Translations under genes and position numbers: made by a program | From: Vesta saturnalis | Lineage: Eukaryota; Arthropoda; Insecta; Coleoptera; Lampyridae | Length of the DNA: 64,000 nt | Assembly (NCBI GenBank): GCA_036346205.1 | Contig: JARFJB010000400.1 | Span: forward strand, 5,077,501-5,141,500 | Direction of reading: 5' to 3' | In this document: in pieces, positions 32,050 to 42,236 of the stretch | How positions within the stretch are numbered: position 1 is the first letter of the stretch | Layout: every line of letters begins with the position of its first letter | Notes under the pieces: model-generated | Databases searched by the model: none | What the model was told of the DNA's origin: nothing | The model's input: the letters and a program-made list of their open reading frames with translations, nothing else

Positions 32050-34436
32050 GGTGTAAACGATTTGTGGTCAAAATCAGAACTGTATAGGGGGATTAATGCG
32101 GCGGAGATATTTATACGACGAATAGAAAGTGATGTAAAACGGATATATAATGAACATTTCAAAACTATTGTTCCAATATTACCACTAACTGATGAACAAC
32201 AGGTGATACATGAACAAAGTCGAAATTGTTATATATGCGACAAGATTTTTACAGACTATCTTACAAATCCAAAAGTACGGGATCATTGTCATGTCACTGG
32301 TATATATCGTGGTGCGGCACATTCACATTGCAATTTAAACTATCAGTTACCAACATTTAAGCCAGTTTTTTTCCATAATCTCAGTGGTTATGATGTTCAC
32401 CTGTTTATCAAACAGTTAGCGAGTGAAACTGAAGAAATTAACGTACTTCCTGTTAATAGTGAAAAATATATAACGTTCGGTAAGCATATATTTGTAGATG
32501 AATTTGTAAACAGTCGCGGCCGAAGAAGTACATAAATTTTCGATTCGTCGATAGTTGTAGGTTTATGGCCATATCGTTAGATGTGCTATCTCAAAACTTG
32601 TCACACCAGCAATGTATAGAGGTAAGGAAATATTTTAGTGATGATAATGACTTCACCTTAGTTAGAAAGAAAGGTAGTTTCCCCTATTCGTACGTAGACA
32701 GTTTTACTAAATTGGATGATATTACGGTTCCATCCTATGACAAATTCCATGATAAAATGCGTGATGCAAATATATCCGATGAAGAATACTATCGCGTCCG
32801 ACAGGTATGGGATCACTTTAAGTGTAATACACTCGGTGATTATGCTGATATATATTTAAAATCAGACGTGCTACTGTTGGCTCACGTATTCGAAAACATT
32901 AGGCGGCTCTGTCTGGGCGTGTATAGTTTAGAACCGGCACAGTATGTTACTGTACCCGGATTAGCGTGGGATGCAATGTTGAAATGTACTAAAGTAGAGC
33001 TAGAACTGATATGGATATGTACCACTTTTTAAGAAAGGTATTCGTGGTGGAGTGATTACTTGTATCAAGCGGAGAAGTATTGATAACAACGAGTTTGTTT
33101 CAAATTATGATCCTAATCGTCCTAAAGCCTTTTTACAGTATTTAGATGCCACTAATTTATACAGATGGAGTATGCGGCAATATCTCCCTCATGATGGGTT
33201 TATGTGGTTAACTGAAGAAGAAATTCAAAACTTTGATGTACTGAAGATTAATGATGATGCTGATATTGGGTATTTACTAGAGGTAGATATACACTATCCA
33301 CACCACCTGCATGATGAACACAATGAGTACCATTTTTGCCCTGAAATGATCTGCGCACCAACTTCCAAGGAGAAGAAGTTAATTCCGAACCTGTGTGATA
33401 AGACCAATTACCGATACTTAAAACAATGTATAGAGCGTGGTTTAATTGTTACTCATTGATAGGGTTTTACACTTTCGTCAAAGTCCATGGCTAGTACCAT
33501 ACATAGACTTTAACACAGCTCTCCGAAATCAAGCAAAGAACAAATTCGAAAACGATTTCTTCAAATGTGTGAACAATGGTATATTTGGTAAAGCAATGGT
33601 GAATGTTGACAAAAGAAGAGTTATCAAATTATTAACGCATTGGGAAAATAACAGTCGTCGTGTGGGTCTAGCACGGTACGTCGTAAAACCACTATTTAAA
33701 AATTTTATTCAATTCACGAACAACTTATTTGCGGTGGAATTGTCGAAACAGGTTGTTACGTATGACAAACCCGTATATGTCGGATTTAATATTTTGGATC
33801 TTTCGAAAGTTATAATGTATCGTTTTTTTTTACGATATCCTGCGCAGTCATTACGGTAATAATGTAGTATTACTCTATACAGACACAGATTCTTTAATTG
33901 TCGAGATAACAACTGATGATGTGTATGCCCATATGCGGAATAATGTTGATGAATATGACACATCCAACTATCAAAACAGTGTGCATTGTATTACAACGAA
34001 TACATCTGTCGTCGGAAGCATGAAAGATGAGTATACAGGGAAAGCGATCCACTATTTTTATGGTGCTGGATCAAAATCACATTGTTTAAAGCTTGCTGAT
34101 AACGAAGTCGTTAAGAAAGCTAAACGACTTAAGAAAGTTGTTATTCAAAAAGTGTTGACGGTGGTAGACTACAAAGCTGTTGCAGAGGCGTCTGATAAAA
34201 TAGTAATGTGTAAAATGCTTGTGTTTCGATCAACCTTACATGATATTTATACAGAAATGTTAAACAAAATTGCCTTTAGGTCCCAGGATGGCAAACGGTA
34301 TCGATTACGTGATACATGTTCAACATTGGCGTGGGGGTATTGGAGAATTCCCGAATTGGAGAACGTCGATCCGCTGAACGGTTTACTGGAGGTTGCTAGG
34401 GAAATGAATTTGTTTGATCCAGAAGGTATACGATAG
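32050..34436 (+). pseudogene. Protein-primed family B DNA polymerase (pPolB), N-terminally truncated
   Basis: Would replicate the Polinton genome. The preserved part starts with a zinc-finger/HNH-like insert, CYICDKIF and RDHCHVTGIYRGAAHSHCN (32225-32335), then exonuclease motifs FFHNLSGYDVHLFIKQL and FMAISLDVL. Polymerase motif A is LQYLDATNLYRWSM (33137), motif B is in KCVNNGIFGKAM (33566) and motif C is YTDTDSL (33877). The frame breaks at about 32535, 33035, 33455 and 33855. The C-terminal end with TLAWGYWRIPE runs to 34436. N-terminal protein-primer sequences are missing, cut by the Penelope-like fragment. Confidence 0.9.
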
Positions 34437-34667
34437 TTTGGGTACCGACACTTGGTAGCTTTAGATATATTCTCTCCATAAGGAAACTAGTAGTAATATT
34501 AGTTAACGGTAATCTGCAAACCAAGGTAACATCTCAGTTTGAGTAGTCACTGCAATACCGTTCTTTGTGGAATATATATTATTATTATGTAACAATTCCT
34601 TATCGAGAGAATATATACAGAATGTAAAAAATATTGTGTGATATAAAGAAATAAACATAATAAACAT
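34437..34667. other. Intergenic region between convergent pPolB and QGF genes
   Basis: AT-rich; convergent genes end on both sides. No further feature seen. Confidence 0.5.
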
Positions 34668-35108
34668 TTACAATTTTTTTTTTAAAAGCGTACAGAGTTT
34701 ATTAGCCAGAGTGTAGTTGCATAATGATTGAGAATGATAGAAACAAACTGGTTGCAAAGCTGGAAGAGCGGGATGTTCATCAAGTTCAATAACGCACTGG
34801 GACAAACAGTTTCTGATGTAATCTGCTTTCGCTCTACCCTTGACATAGACAGAATCTGTTGGTTGAATCAATCGGTTGAGAATTCTTCGAAAGTGATGTT
34901 GCTGTGTATGCCCCTCTTCCCATTTTATACAGTGCTGGTTATGCATTAACCAAGTAGCTTAACGGCGACTCTGTGCATCTAACGTATGCCACGGGTACGG
35001 TGATTTAAAAATATAGTGAACAATTTGTTTTCTATTAAAAATTGCAAGTTCTTTCGGTATAAAAGCTTTTGAAACTTTAAACCCTTCTACATCACCCATA
35101 ACGGGCAT
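34668..35108 (-). pseudogene. Conserved Polinton 'EGF' protein, homologue of 15716-16170
   Basis: ATG at 35108 begins MPVMGDVEGFKVSKAFIPKE, followed by LAIFNRKQIVHYIF, VYVKGRAKADYIRN, a short ELDEHPALPAL segment and CFYHSQSLCNYTLANKL at the C-terminus. It shares the D-x-[QE]-GF start, FIPKE-[IL]-A, VKG-x-x-K and Cys-rich tail with the P1 gene. One in-frame stop lies just before residue 55; otherwise the 147 codons stay in frame. This is one of the best preserved genes of the zone. Function unknown; an RNase H-like fold is possible. Confidence 0.65.
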
Positions 35109-35153
35109 TGTATTACAATTGTCGTACTGTTTTGGTTAACGCGTTGTACGTAA

Positions 35154-36037
35154 CTAAACGGTCATGGAGTATAACACAGTATGCGGTCTCGTATATACCC
35201 GAATATTATTTAGTGCACATTTATCGAATCTGCTCATATTTTGCAGAACATTATTCTCTCGCCCAGTTCGAAATCCTATAATAATGTATCTAGGTGTTTC
35301 TATACTAGTAGATGTTTTGATTGCCCATGTATGCTTATCTGTTGCTGGAACGGCGGGATATATAAATGCGACTGGAGTATTTACATTTTTATCAATGTAC
35401 TTGGTTAACGCCAATTCCTCCGCTAATGCTGGAATGATATGCGAAACTTTCCAATATATTTTATCTATGTTAACTTTCAATGCTTCCTCAGCAGCTGTAA
35501 TTACTACGTCGTTATCAGTATTACTGCGAATTAAAACCAGTTCTTGTCTAATTTTCAAAATCACCTTATTGTAGTCTTCAACAATGCCGAGTAGCAGTCG
35601 CAAAGGTATACAAACATTAAAATACCCTTGTGCACTTGTTAGTGTGCTGTTTGATGTAGCAAACCAACCCGCATTTTCATAACGAGCGAGATCATTAGAT
35701 GTCAATGATACCAATCCTTTCATTGTCGACGTTATTTCTACTTTAGTTACGGAGTCTACCACTATTCCATTCATTTCGTATCGAATTTCACTGAATAGGA
35801 ATACGATACCATTATTAACAAACCGCGCGGTGTTAGACAAGTATCATCCTGCTTCAACAATCTTCCCTCTACGTAGACATAGCTTTCTGATGGTAAAGTG
35901 CACATGTCTTCTTGAATGGGTATCCTGATTTCATCATTGTTTCCAAATCTCGTAGTATATGGCTGATGGGTGTGGAGTTCGGAATTTACTATCGCGTTAT
36001 CAACGACAACTTTTTCGTTAACGTTTGATATACTCAT
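35154..36037 (-). pseudogene. Polinton major capsid protein (second lineage)
   Basis: Starts at 36037 (MSISNVNEKVVVDNAIV), changes frame between 35840 and 35771, then stays open for 228 codons. Landmarks are NDEIRIPIQEDMCTLPSESY, IVFLFSEIRYEMNGIVVDS, STMKGLVSLTSNDL, YFNVCIPLRLLLG, then SIETPRYIIIGFRTGR near the C-terminus. These match the double-jelly-roll capsid family found in insect Polintons and differ clearly from the P1 capsid protein, so the elements belong to different lineages. At about 290 codons it is short, and the C-terminal jelly roll appears incomplete. Confidence 0.78.
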
Positions 36038-36581
36038 TGTAGTACTGTAAAACCGAGACTTTCCAAGAATGCTTTGTTCTGCGCTGTCAGTGCTTTGATC
36101 GCTGAACGATTACTGACTCTTGCGTTTCCACGCTTCAGTCTTTTATAGTTCACCTTTCTCTGGCTACATGCACATGTATTATACCGCGTCACCATATTTT
36201 CTTTAAATGTAGTCCTATCGTTATGACTTCCCCGTTAAAATTGATGAGATCTCCGTCTTGGTCTACTATTTTAAGTGTTATTATTGAAATGGTAGATGCA
36301 TTAATAGGTAAATAGATGACATGTTGAGGGGATTTAATTATTTTATATCCAGCTGGTACACTGGGGAAGAATTGATGAATTATGTGTGATGACTCACCAT
36401 TTTTAAAACTGCCACTTGTTATATTACACTAGATATATTTAATTTAATATATTTATTCAAATCCGTAATTTCGCATGATCCTGGCGGTATTGTAATTCTC
36501 CCTTTTCCAAATACAAGTTTGTTATTCTTTGAAGAAACGTTTTGTATAGTATTGAAAGATTCAATACTAGTCAGCCCCATT
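36034..36581 (-). pseudogene. Polinton penton-like protein with basic C-terminal tail
   Basis: ATG at 36581 reads MGLTSIESFNTIQNVS, SNKLVFGKGRITIPPGSCEI and DLNKYIKLN, then breaks. A later part has LKIVDQDGDLINFNGEV followed by a short beta strand, a recurrent signature in insect Polinton penton proteins. The end is Arg/Lys-rich with AFLESLGF. Its stop overlaps the start of the capsid gene as ATGA, so the two genes were tightly coupled. The tail may be a separate small gene. Confidence 0.65.
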
Positions 36582-36609
36582 ACATATTCCGCCTAATTAT
36601 CAAGAAAAA

Positions 36610-37440
36610 TCGGTGATTAAAGGAAGTGTGATCAAGGTCACACTTCCTTATGTAAAGGGAACGACAGACAAGATTGCAAAAAATCCTCAGCAAACACAAC
36701 ATAAAGACAACGTTCAACACGGACAGAAAAATATCATCAGTGCTCCCAACACCTAAAACCAAAATCGACTTGGAGGACCAAGGAGTCTACAGCATCCCCT
36801 GCGGGACATGTGACAAGGTGTACATAGGACAAACAAACAGACGGATCAACGTTCGACGAGAGGAACACAAGAATGGTGTCGAGAAGAATATAGCTACGTC
36901 ATCGTTAGCCCAACACGCCAGTAGAACATCACACAACATCGCTTTTGAAAACACAAATATGATAGCCAGCATTACTCATGCGGCAAAAGAACTATTCGAA
37001 AGGCGATCGAGATTGAGAAACGGGAACAGAACCTTAACACACGAGACGATTTCCAAAGGAAAATACATGGAAGATAACACTAGCAGAACATCGTCACACA
37101 AGGAAACGATCAACCGAACCAGAACCATCCATACCAACATCATGCACAGCAGCACCATCCAACACCGAGAAAGAGAAAGTGAAAGCAGGAAAAACAGTGC
37201 AAGCAGTGAAAGTACACAACACCAAATATAAACAGGAGACAGGGCAGCAGGACCTCAGTTCGATTCGAGTAACACGGAGCCGAACAAATCATCTGGAGAA
37301 GGAGAAAACTTGAAAATGGCAAATGCGACTTTGCCGAAACGTCGTTTTGTACTGGCAGGAGTCAGAAACATCACCAGCAGACGCGAGACAACGCCCGGAT
37401 AAACAACAGTGTTTCATACTACACTCGCGGAAACCTAAAA
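36610..37440 (+). pseudogene. Penelope-like element fragment 2 (thumb/linker and GIY-YIG endonuclease)
   Basis: Reads VTLPYVKGTTDKIAK (reverse transcriptase end), a linker, then GVYSIPCGTCDKVYIGQTNR, the CCHH-type GIY-YIG start, with SLAQHASRTSHNIAFENT and a Lys/Arg/Ser-rich tail to the stop at 37231. The open frame of 185 codons (36674-37231) is nearly intact. The reverse transcriptase core is absent, so the copy is 5'-truncated. It lies in the Polinton region between divergent capsid and ATPase genes and ends in (TA)n. Confidence 0.87.
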
Positions 37441-37444
37441 TCAA

Positions 37445-37446
<2 letters not shown>

Positions 37447-37502
<56 letters not shown>
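37447..37502. repeat. (TA)n microsatellite at the 3' end of Penelope-like fragment 2
   Basis: About 28 TA units, just before the ATPase gene leader. Confidence 0.95.
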
Positions 37503-37505
<3 letters not shown>

Positions 37506-37531
37506 CAGCATCCAAACGCTGGTTCAGTACT

Positions 37532-38166
37532 ATGATGGGTGACATCCGTTTCATTCCACTAGATACAGAATTACCTATCAAAAATTATGACATCACTTCG
37601 TACAAGGAGCGCTACTCTGAACATAGCGGTTTACTAAAAGGAGGATGTAAACGAGACATAATCGTCGGTCCGTCCGGTTGCGGAAATATATATGTATACT
37701 GCAAATCAATATACCAACCGAAATACCAATACCTGCGAAATTTAATGGGGAAGTCGGGTATTTTGAATACAGTGCAAATAGTGATGTTATATCCCCTAGT
37801 GATTCCCGTAAAAATTCAATAATGTTTTTTGATGATGTAGCGTGTCATAAACAAAATGAAATAAGAGATCATTTCTGTTTTGGTAGACATCGAAATAATG
37901 ATTGTTTCTATCTGTGTCAAACTTATTCTTCAATTCCAAAACAGCTTACACGTGATAATGCAAATTTACTTATTCTTTTTCAACAAGATACTAATTTTTA
38001 GCATGTGTATGATGATCACGTTAATGACTATATGTCATTTGATAGATTTAAAAACTTGTGTTTCTGTTGCTGGCGTGACAAATTCGGATTCATTGTGATT
38101 GATAAAGAAAGTGACGTTAATGCAGGTCGTTACCGTAAAAGATTCGACTGTTTCATTGCATTATAA
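37532..38166 (+). pseudogene. Polinton packaging ATPase (second lineage), Walker A damaged
   Basis: ATG 37532 begins MMGDIRFIPLD. Walker A reads IIVGPSGCGNIY, with asparagine where the catalytic lysine should be, and the following helix seems deleted because VYCKSIYQPKYQYL comes directly after. Shifted, SIMFFDDVACHKQNEIRD (Walker B, 37820-37870), CFYLCQTYSSIPK and NANLLILFQQDTN complete the ATPase core. The end with RYRKRFD stops at 38164-38166. The lost lysine and two frame breaks make it inactive. Confidence 0.87.
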
Positions 38167-38180
38167 ATATTACAGTAGTA

Positions 38181-39211
38181 CTGTGTCCATGCAGTCGTAA
38201 TCGAGGAGCGCTTAGTACAAGACATTTTACGTGCTCGCAGGAGTGTGCAGCAAAGTATGCTAATTTGAAAGACACTGCACTTACAGAACGTGCAATGGAA
38301 GCACACTTTAAACCAATCACACAACCATTAACACAATTGATTACTAAACAAGATGGTTCTCTCATCAAAGCTGAACCCCGTATACCAGAGGTAGGAAAAG
38401 CTGAACACATTGCACCTAAAGGGATTGGATTACATAAGGCTCCACGTACTCTTGTTCCTGACACCATACCACGACCTGTACAGGAAACTGTGATTGCTGA
38501 TACCACTGACGACGAGGTGGAAATTCCTACTTTACAACAATTAAAAGCAGAACTGTTAGCTACTCGATCGCAACCCGCCTGTGAAGAGTATCTTAATCAG
38601 TATGAAGGATTAGCGAAGTACAATGTCGAAGGTATAGTTACAGATACCGAAGACGAATGACTTGACATATGGTGTACATTTTGTTCCGGAAGCAGAGAAT
38701 TTTTTTATTGGCGATGCTGAACTAGACTTTATGGGAGAAAATTTTCGTATTGCTCTTCCTGATGGATCATCCTTAGATTATGAGGGCACACGGGAAAAAA
38801 GTGCCTACGGGATTCAACAAACGTGCTCTATAGCAATATAATGACATTTTGCGTCGTACAAATGCTGCCCGACGTAACTATAACCCTGATGACCAAATCA
38901 GAGGAAGTAATAGTAAGAAATACACTGCGATCATTGGACCATTACTTTAACCTAGAAAACGTTCTGCTACTTCATCACTTGCACCTCCAGCCACCAGGTC
39001 TCGAATAACTTATATGTCCAAAAGAGGAGGTGAAATGCAACTGTTGCGTTACAATAACAAATCTATTGAGTTTTTATCTTGGAATAATCCGAATATGTTA
39101 GTAGGTTGGTTAAGGGAATTATTAGGATCAATGTCAGCAGGAAACACTAGCATACACAACGAAATAAAATATATAATTGACGAACTATGTAACGCAAAAG
39201 TAATAAAGTAA
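38181..39211 (+). pseudogene. Conserved Polinton late protein of unknown function (copy in P2)
   Basis: Open from 38181 to 38660 with ERAMEAHFKPITQPLTQLIT and an acidic Glu/Asp-rich region. After a shift come TYGVHFVPEAENFFIGDAEL, RRTNAARRNYNPDDQIRG and KKYTAIIGPLL, then the tail WNNPNMLVGWLRELLGSMSAG (39088) to the stop at 39209-39211. It may be two adjacent genes. The same order of motifs recurs at 40874-41850. It is likely a DNA-binding or core protein in view of its charge; this is inference. Confidence 0.62.
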
Positions 39212-39300
39212 CATCTCTTGTTATAAACCTATTACTATACTCATTTCGTTTCATTGTTACAACGGCTATCACTAAAGATAGTACTGCATGTCCATCAGTA

Positions 39301-39729
39301 ATGCCAATAGAAAAATTTGGTGGACACCTTCGTCATCAAATGACAATAGATAAATTTGGTAAACGTATTACTCAGCATCACAGTGATGCCACGCACAGTG
39401 ATGACACGAAACCAGGTGATATATATTACGAAACTTATTTTACCTTGCAAGGTTTATTGCATAAGAAGACAGTAGATATTCCATTGGGTACAGATGGAAA
39501 ATATTTGTTTCCTTATACAGAGTGTACAATAACGCATTGTATGTGGTCACCTCACATTCTTCATCTTCAAGTGGATGATCTACTATATACGACGCCGCTG
39601 TATATAATTAATCGAACTATTCGTAAGGAAGCTGTGATTCAACCTATAATACCAGAAGGTGTCGAATTTACGAAAGAACAATCATTCATCATAGAGATTC
39701 TACTAAAATCCAAAGCGAAAAATGAGTAA
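39301..39729 (+). CDS. Unknown Polinton protein upstream of integrase
   Basis: An uninterrupted frame of 142 codons from ATG 39301: MPIEKFGGHLRHQMTIDKFG, DIYYETYFTLQGLLHKKTVD, CMWSPHILHLQVDDLLYTTP, ending KSKAKNE. The integrase ATG at 39722 overlaps its end by 8 bases. It is intact while its neighbours are not, perhaps by chance. A decayed relative seems to precede the second integrase (41865-42230). I do not know the family's function. Confidence 0.6.
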   Translation: MPIEKFGGHLRHQMTIDKFGKRITQHHSDATHSDDTKPGDIYYETYFTLQGLLHKKTVDIPLGTDGKYLFPYTECTITHCMWSPHILHLQVDDLLYTTPLYIINRTIRKEAVIQPIIPEGVEFTKEQSFIIEILLKSKAKNE

Positions 39730-40640
39730 AGCTGATGTTGTTGAAGAACTGCACAAACCAGCAAGGAGAAATTTTCCGCGGCGTTGTGTAGTACTCAAAG
39801 GGTTAAATGATCTATTTCAAGCCGATTTAGTGGAAATGATCCCATATGCTCGAGTGAATAAAGGATTTCGATACATTTTAGTGATAATAAATGCTTTCTC
39901 TAAATATGTCTGGGCATTCCCCATCAAACGCAAGAATGGTAAACTAGTTGCAGATGTAATGGATAAACTTCTGTCTGGTTTGCAAAAACGCCTACATATA
40001 TACAAACTGATATGGGAACAGAATTTTATAATGCAGAATTTAAAAAGTGATGAAAAGTTCCATATCAATCATTATAGTAGTTATTCCACTTTGAAAAGTA
40101 GTATAGTGGAACGTGTAAATCGCACTCTTAAAGCAATAATGTGGAAAACATTCAGTATGCAAGGATCCTACAAGTGGTTAGCAATATTACCTCATATTGT
40201 TGCCGATTATAATTCCAGAAAGCATAGAACAATAGGATACAAACCGGTAGATGTAACGGAAAATAATGTTGCAGATACCATTTAAAATGTCATAAAGTTC
40301 TTGATACTAAGACACCTAAATTTTAAGTGGGGATTATGTGCGCTTTAGCAAATATAGAAGCATATTCTCTAGGGGTTACACACCTAATTGGAGTTACGAA
40401 GTCTTTCAAATATTAACAGTAAAGTGTTCAAGCCCAATCACCTAAACTTTACGCGATAGTCGTGACGAAGAGATTCAAGGCCGGTTCTATGAGCCTGAAC
40501 TTCAAAGTGTTAAACACCCTGACATTCCCTAGTTGAACGTGTAAACCGACGTCAAGGGAATAAATCTCTTGTTAAGTGGCTGGGTTTTGATAATTCTCAC
40601 AATTCCTGAATTTTCAACAAAGATGTTATATACTACGTTG
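39722..40640 (+). pseudogene. Polinton integrase with chromodomain (P2)
   Basis: ATG 39722 gives MSKADVVEELHKPARRNFPR, then LFQADLVEM (first D), ILVIINAFSKYVWAFPIKRK, a frameshifted TDMGTEFYNAEF (second D) and KSSIVERVNRTLKAIMWK (glutamate). The C-terminal part at about 40300-40640 has GNKSLVKWLGFDNSHNS, a chromodomain core, with stops before and after. The first 187 codons are open except for the shift near the second D. Confidence 0.88.
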
Positions 40641-40873
40641 TGTACGCTTACTTCTGTATGTTGCACTATTATTATGCAATAATTTTTTTATTTCAAATTT
40701 TTATTTATGTTAACATATATACATATAACACTACATACTACTAAAGCGTTTGACATACACTCTGACGGTGCTGATTTTCGAGGATTTGTGAGATTATAGT
40801 ATCACAGTCTTCTATTCTTTTTAAATCGGGCAGAATCTCTAGCTAATCGTTCCCATCCTTTTCGCGCCTGCCT
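40641..40873. other. Junction between the two Polinton gene sets
   Basis: No gene on the plus strand. The minus strand at about 40800-40870 has a short basic run WERLARDSARFKK, possibly a leftover of another gene. No TIR seen here. Confidence 0.35.
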
Positions 40874-41850
40874 ATGCGCCACGTTCCATTTGAAAGTACT
40901 TATAAGCCCCTAATAGAACCTCTAACTGAAATACTAAATAAAATCGATCCAGATAAGAAAACACATAAAAGGAAGTCCACTGACATTAATCGCAAATTGA
41001 CGTTAAACCCAAAAACCACCCCTATTCATATTTCCAAGAAAGAACGCTACTACCCCCACTAGCCTGTTGGCTCAAGTTCAAAGGATGCCGGGCTTCACTT
41101 CATCATCAATAGGTGATTCAAGAAAGGGTGGTACTAGCCAACTAGCGCACCTTGCATTTTTTCAAAAAATTCCTCCTCCAGGTTTTCGTACAACATCTTT
41201 CTTAGGTACATCTGTCGTAGGAGAGATTAATACTGAGGAAGAAGAACCTCTTATTATCACAGATGATTCTACTACCCGTAATGAACCCATCTCAGAATAA
41301 TTTCTCTAGCAGTACAATGAATTGCCTCGTATACACGTTGAACGTATTATGAGGGATCCTAAAGGTGCTATTGATCATACTTATGGAGTCCACTATGATA
41401 CCAAAACAGACAAATGGACAATCGGTAATACTCCCGTTACAATTAAAGGAAACGATATGCTTATTGAAGGTATCGCATATAAAGCGACTCCAGACCTATA
41501 TGATCTGCTTATTATGAATGGACCCAATTTAAGTCAAGTAAATTCAAAAGATAGAAAAAAATAGGAAAGTATTTTAGAAGCTACGAATGTTACAAGGTGA
41601 TATTATTATGTAAGTCGACAAATTCGGAGTAGCCGCAGCAAAAGTATACACAAATAATCAATCCTCTTGCTGTCATCATCGCCCACAACTAAAGGAGGTG
41701 GAGCTATGTTTCTTATTGTGGGCAGAAAAAATGGCGGGAAACACTGGCGTCGTAAATGACATGATATCAATTATAAACGAACTATATGCAGATGGATACG
41801 TTGAAAAACCAAACAGTCGTTTATTAAACAGTATAAATGGGAAGGCATCG
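40874..41850 (+). pseudogene. Conserved Polinton late protein, second copy (P3)
   Basis: Follows the same motif order as 38181-39211: YKPLIEPLTEILNKI (40895), acidic IITDDSTT region, DHTYGVHYDTKTDKWTIGN (41370), PDLYDLLIMNGPN, a shifted RSSRSKS region, KGGGAMFLI (41690) and AGNTGVVNDMISIINELYAD (41740-41800). Sequence identity to the first copy is low, so this is not a recent duplication. Several breaks. Confidence 0.62.
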
Positions 41851-41864
41851 ATGTTAACATATCA

Positions 41865-42230
41865 TAACTAAAATACCACTTGACAAATTTGGACGTTATC
41901 ATGCCCAGTATCAATTCAAGAAATGAACTTCTCAGTTTAAACGGTTGATGATAATCAATTTGATATCGATAATAAGAAAATCAACAGTATTTCCAATCCG
42001 ATAGATCCTCAAGATGTCATCACTAAGAAATAGTACTTATCAACAAGGTTCAATTTGGATGGAAACCTTTTGACACAGTTGGCGGACCCGGAAGAAGAAG
42101 GCAATGCTATAACTGAAGGATACCTTGATTCTTGTCTACAGGCATTTTAGTGAGCTTTTAAAGGAAACTCGAACTCTTATTTAGCGTTGGAGCAAAAACT
42201 ATGTCAACTTAACGAATTTACTGATAAATT
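41865..42230 (+). pseudogene. Remnant of a Polinton protein with an 'ISNPIDPQDVITKK' motif
   Basis: Starts IPLDKFGRYHAQYQFKK, similar to the first residues of the 39301 protein (IEKFGGH). It then reads INSISNPIDPQDVITKK, a pattern known from trimeric fibre or collar proteins of viruses. Stops occur throughout. A surface-fibre role is a guess from that motif alone. Confidence 0.4.
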
Positions 42231-42236
42231 AGTACC

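Noticed and set aside
35164..35574. 136-codon plus-strand hydrophobic frame
   Set aside because: Antisense shadow of the P2 major capsid gene.
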